DNA of 64,000 bases from CAINVV01 sp031432175. Its GTDB lineage: Bacteria; Bacteroidota; Bacteroidia; Bacteroidales; Prolixibacteraceae. A program made the position numbers and the translations under genes. The stretch spans positions 3,963-67,962 of the forward strand of contig CAYHQN010000007.1 in the NCBI GenBank assembly GCA_964358545.1, written 5' to 3'. The notes under the pieces were generated by a model, which saw only the letters and a list, made by a program, of their open reading frames with translations, was not told the DNA's origin and did no database searches. Shown here one piece after another: positions 62,442 through 64,000 of the stretch (the stretch's first letter is position 1; every line of letters begins with the position of its first letter).

Positions 62442-63314
62442 ATGAGTGTAGCAAATTGGTTTGACACCTTTAATCAAGATTTAAGAATGTCTAAAGACAC
62501 AGTTGACAACATTTCTTATCGCTATAAAAGAATTACGAAACAGTTGAATAAAGATTTTTATAATTCGGAGTCAGACATTTATCATAGTTTATATGTGGGA
62601 TCTTATGGTCGTGGAACAGATATTGTTGTAAGTGATATAGATATAATTTTTCAACTTCCATATTCCGAGTATGTTAAATATGATGCTTATACGGGAAACG
62701 GTCAATCATCATTACTACAAGCTGTAAAGACTTCAATTGAGAAAACCTACAAATCAAGTATGAAAGCTGACGGACAAGTAATTGTAATAAGTTTTACGGA
62801 CGGAATTGTTTTTGAATTAGTCCCTGCATTTATTAATAATGATGATTCATATACATTTCCAGACACTAATGACGGTGGCAGTTGGAAAAAAACAAATCCA
62901 AGACCTGAAATCGCCGAAATCAATTCAAAAAATATACTTTGGAATAAAAATTTAAAACGACTTTGTAGGATGGCCCGTGCTTGGAAATATAAATGGGATG
63001 TTCCAATAGGTGGCTTATTAATAGATACATTGGCATACAACTTCATGGCAGACTGCGGGTACAAAGACAAATCTTTTCTTTACTACGATTTCATTACCCG
63101 AGACTTTTTTAAATATCTATCTGAACAAAAATCTGAACAAAGTTATTGGTTAAGTCCTGGTGCGAGACAATGCGTCTGGAGAAAAGGAAATTTTGAATAC
63201 AAAGCCAAACAATGTTATAATTTAGCCCTCGAAGCAATAGAAAAAGAGAAAGATTACCCTTATACTGCAAAATCTAAATGGAGAGAAATATATGGAACAA
63301 AATTCCCAAGCTGA
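62442..63314 (+). CDS. CD-NTase (CBASS nucleotide cyclase)
   Basis: 290 residues. The nucleotidyltransferase core shows GSYGRGTD (G53 S54) and SDIDI with metal ligands D65 and D67; the third acidic ligand is probably E125 in VFELVPAF. The helical second part (KRLCRMARAWK, GGLLIDTLAYNF) fits the SMODS/oligonucleotide-cyclase type. On phage infection it would make a cyclic nucleotide that activates the membrane effector encoded next. It overlaps that gene by 23 bases, so the pair is coupled. No Cap2/Cap3 genes follow, so this is a minimal (type I) CBASS. Confidence 0.85.
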   Translation: MSVANWFDTFNQDLRMSKDTVDNISYRYKRITKQLNKDFYNSESDIYHSLYVGSYGRGTDIVVSDIDIIFQLPYSEYVKYDAYTGNGQSSLLQAVKTSIEKTYKSSMKADGQVIVISFTDGIVFELVPAFINNDDSYTFPDTNDGGSWKKTNPRPEIAEINSKNILWNKNLKRLCRMARAWKYKWDVPIGGLLIDTLAYNFMADCGYKDKSFLYYDFITRDFFKYLSEQKSEQSYWLSPGARQCVWRKGNFEYKAKQCYNLALEAIEKEKDYPYTAKSKWREIYGTKFPS

Positions 63315-63873
63315 GAAAACAGAACAAATTGACATACTCGAATCGCAAATTAGAGAATGTTTTGGTAGAGTAGTTTATTCTCATAAAACACAAGAAAAAT
63401 GTGCAGACATAGTATTGACCTTGCATAAACGATTAAAGTTATCTCTAATACTAATTTCTGCGGTTGTAACGACAAGTCTTTTAATCAAACTATTTGGGGA
63501 TCAAGAATGGGCATTAATGTTAGGTGTAGTTTTATCGACAATACTTTTTGGCCTAAACACATATATGAAAGATTATGATTTAGGAGAAATATCGCAAAAA
63601 CACACTAATGCTGCTAATGAACTTTGGGATATACGAGAAACTTATCTTTCTCTATTAACAGACATAAAAGCAAATCAACTTTCAATTAATCAAATAATTA
63701 ATCTACGAGACGATCTACAAAAGAGACTTTTTAATATTTATAGTGGTTCGCCAAGAACGAACTTTAAAGCATATAAAGAAGCAAGTAAAGCATTAAAAAT
63801 CAATGAAGATTTGACATTCTCTGATAAAGAAATTGACGCATTTTTGCCAAAAGAATTAAGGAGAACAATGTGA
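63292..63873 (+). CDS. SLATT-domain membrane effector of CBASS
   Basis: 193 residues. A helical start (ILESQIRECFGRVVYSHKTQEKCAD) leads to two membrane helices (LSLILISAVVTTSLLIKLF; ALMLGVVLSTILFGLNTY) and a cytoplasmic helical tail (HTNAANELWDIRETYLSLL). This is the SLATT layout (SMODS/SLOG-associated two-TM effector). When bound by the cyclic nucleotide it is thought to permeabilise the inner membrane and stop phage growth. The start at 63292 lies inside the CD-NTase gene. Confidence 0.8.
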   Translation: MEQNSQAEKTEQIDILESQIRECFGRVVYSHKTQEKCADIVLTLHKRLKLSLILISAVVTTSLLIKLFGDQEWALMLGVVLSTILFGLNTYMKDYDLGEISQKHTNAANELWDIRETYLSLLTDIKANQLSINQIINLRDDLQKRLFNIYSGSPRTNFKAYKEASKALKINEDLTFSDKEIDAFLPKELRRTM

Positions 63874-63889
63874 AAAAGAAACAACGAAC

Positions 63890-64000
63890 CGCTAACAAAC
63901 CCCCGCTCCCGCGCGATTGCATCGCGTGGTTGAACGAAGGTTATTCCCCCCCTCTTGGTGCGGATTATGCCGGAGAGAAAGGTCTGTTGGACAATGTTAT
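63890..64000 (+). other. left part of the attC-like site of cassette B, cut by window end
   Basis: Begins with CGCTAAC (63890-63896), complementary to GTTAGCG at 62390. A small stem CGCGATTGCATCGCG follows near 63913. The second half of the site is probably beyond 64000. Confidence 0.45.

Larger units (their letters stand above)
62391..64000 (+). mobile_element. integron-like gene cassette B carrying CBASS, 3' end outside window
   Basis: It starts with GTTAGCGG (62390-62397), and the complement CCGCTAAC occurs at 63889-63896 just after the last gene, as expected for the left end of the cassette's own attC. It contains only the CD-NTase and SLATT genes, both on the plus strand. The right end lies beyond the window. 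Confidence 0.55.

Overview
The window looks like a chromosomal piece of a Bacteroidota bacterium, most like the environmental Bacteroidales/Marinilabiliales. The signs are promoters of the TAnnTTTG type, an insertion-bearing SecA of 1102 residues, an ECF sigma factor of the carbohydrate-utilisation type, RhaT-family sugar transporters, many GH29/GH95/GH2/GH36 enzymes, and Bacteroidota-style intergenic repeats. No rRNA or tRNA gene was seen.

Bases 1-15079 are a glycan-degradation island on the + strand: the tail of a GH29-like fucosidase, a GH2 exo-enzyme, two duplicated GH95 enzymes, a GH5-like Tat-exported enzyme of different base composition, a GH36-like enzyme, a complete GH29, and a decayed gene that keeps a lipoprotein leader. 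Three genes share almost the same lipoprotein leader DNA, and the GH95 pair contains a 229-base tract of perfect identity. No SusC/SusD pair lies inside the window.

Bases 15145-36819 hold a divergent GntR/FCD regulator with two operator-like palindromes, then a long same-strand run: GH36 alpha-galactosidase, aldose epimerase, five short-chain dehydrogenases, a split E1 plus an E2 of a 2-oxoacid (or acetoin) dehydrogenase complex, a second fused E1, two cupins, two RhaT-like transporters, a LarA-family racemase/epimerase, a VOC protein, an aldehyde dehydrogenase and two lactonase-like hydrolases. Read together this is a non-phosphorylative, oxidative sugar or sugar-acid pathway feeding an acyl-CoA-forming complex. 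The substrate is not certain; fucose or another deoxy-sugar released by the upstream enzymes is the best guess. No sugar-acid dehydratase or E3 subunit is present here.

Bases 36841-47734 carry debris of a DUF1080 gene around an orphan ECF sigma factor, a glutathione peroxidase, dnaX (with a ten-A run where a -1 shift would join the gamma and tau parts), icd, ferritin, secA and lgt, and a GxxExxY gene set between inverted repeats.

Bases 47735-54256 encode an unusual set: two membrane-anchored GcvH-like proteins (one fused to a periplasmic binding-protein-like domain) that share a C-terminal domain, a sensor kinase with a haem-type CxxCH motif, an NtrC-type regulator and an archaemetzincin, with a sigma-54-like promoter in front. 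Bases 54292-58895 (- strand) hold an esterase/glycosidase fusion and prfC. Bases 58950-60714 are repeat-rich with one hypothetical gene.

Bases 60715-64000 look like an integron-type cassette array. One cassette carries an uncharacterised pair of membrane proteins with a HEPN-like motif. The next carries a minimal CBASS system (CD-NTase plus SLATT effector). The cassette edges show the self-complementary boundary rule expected of attC sites.
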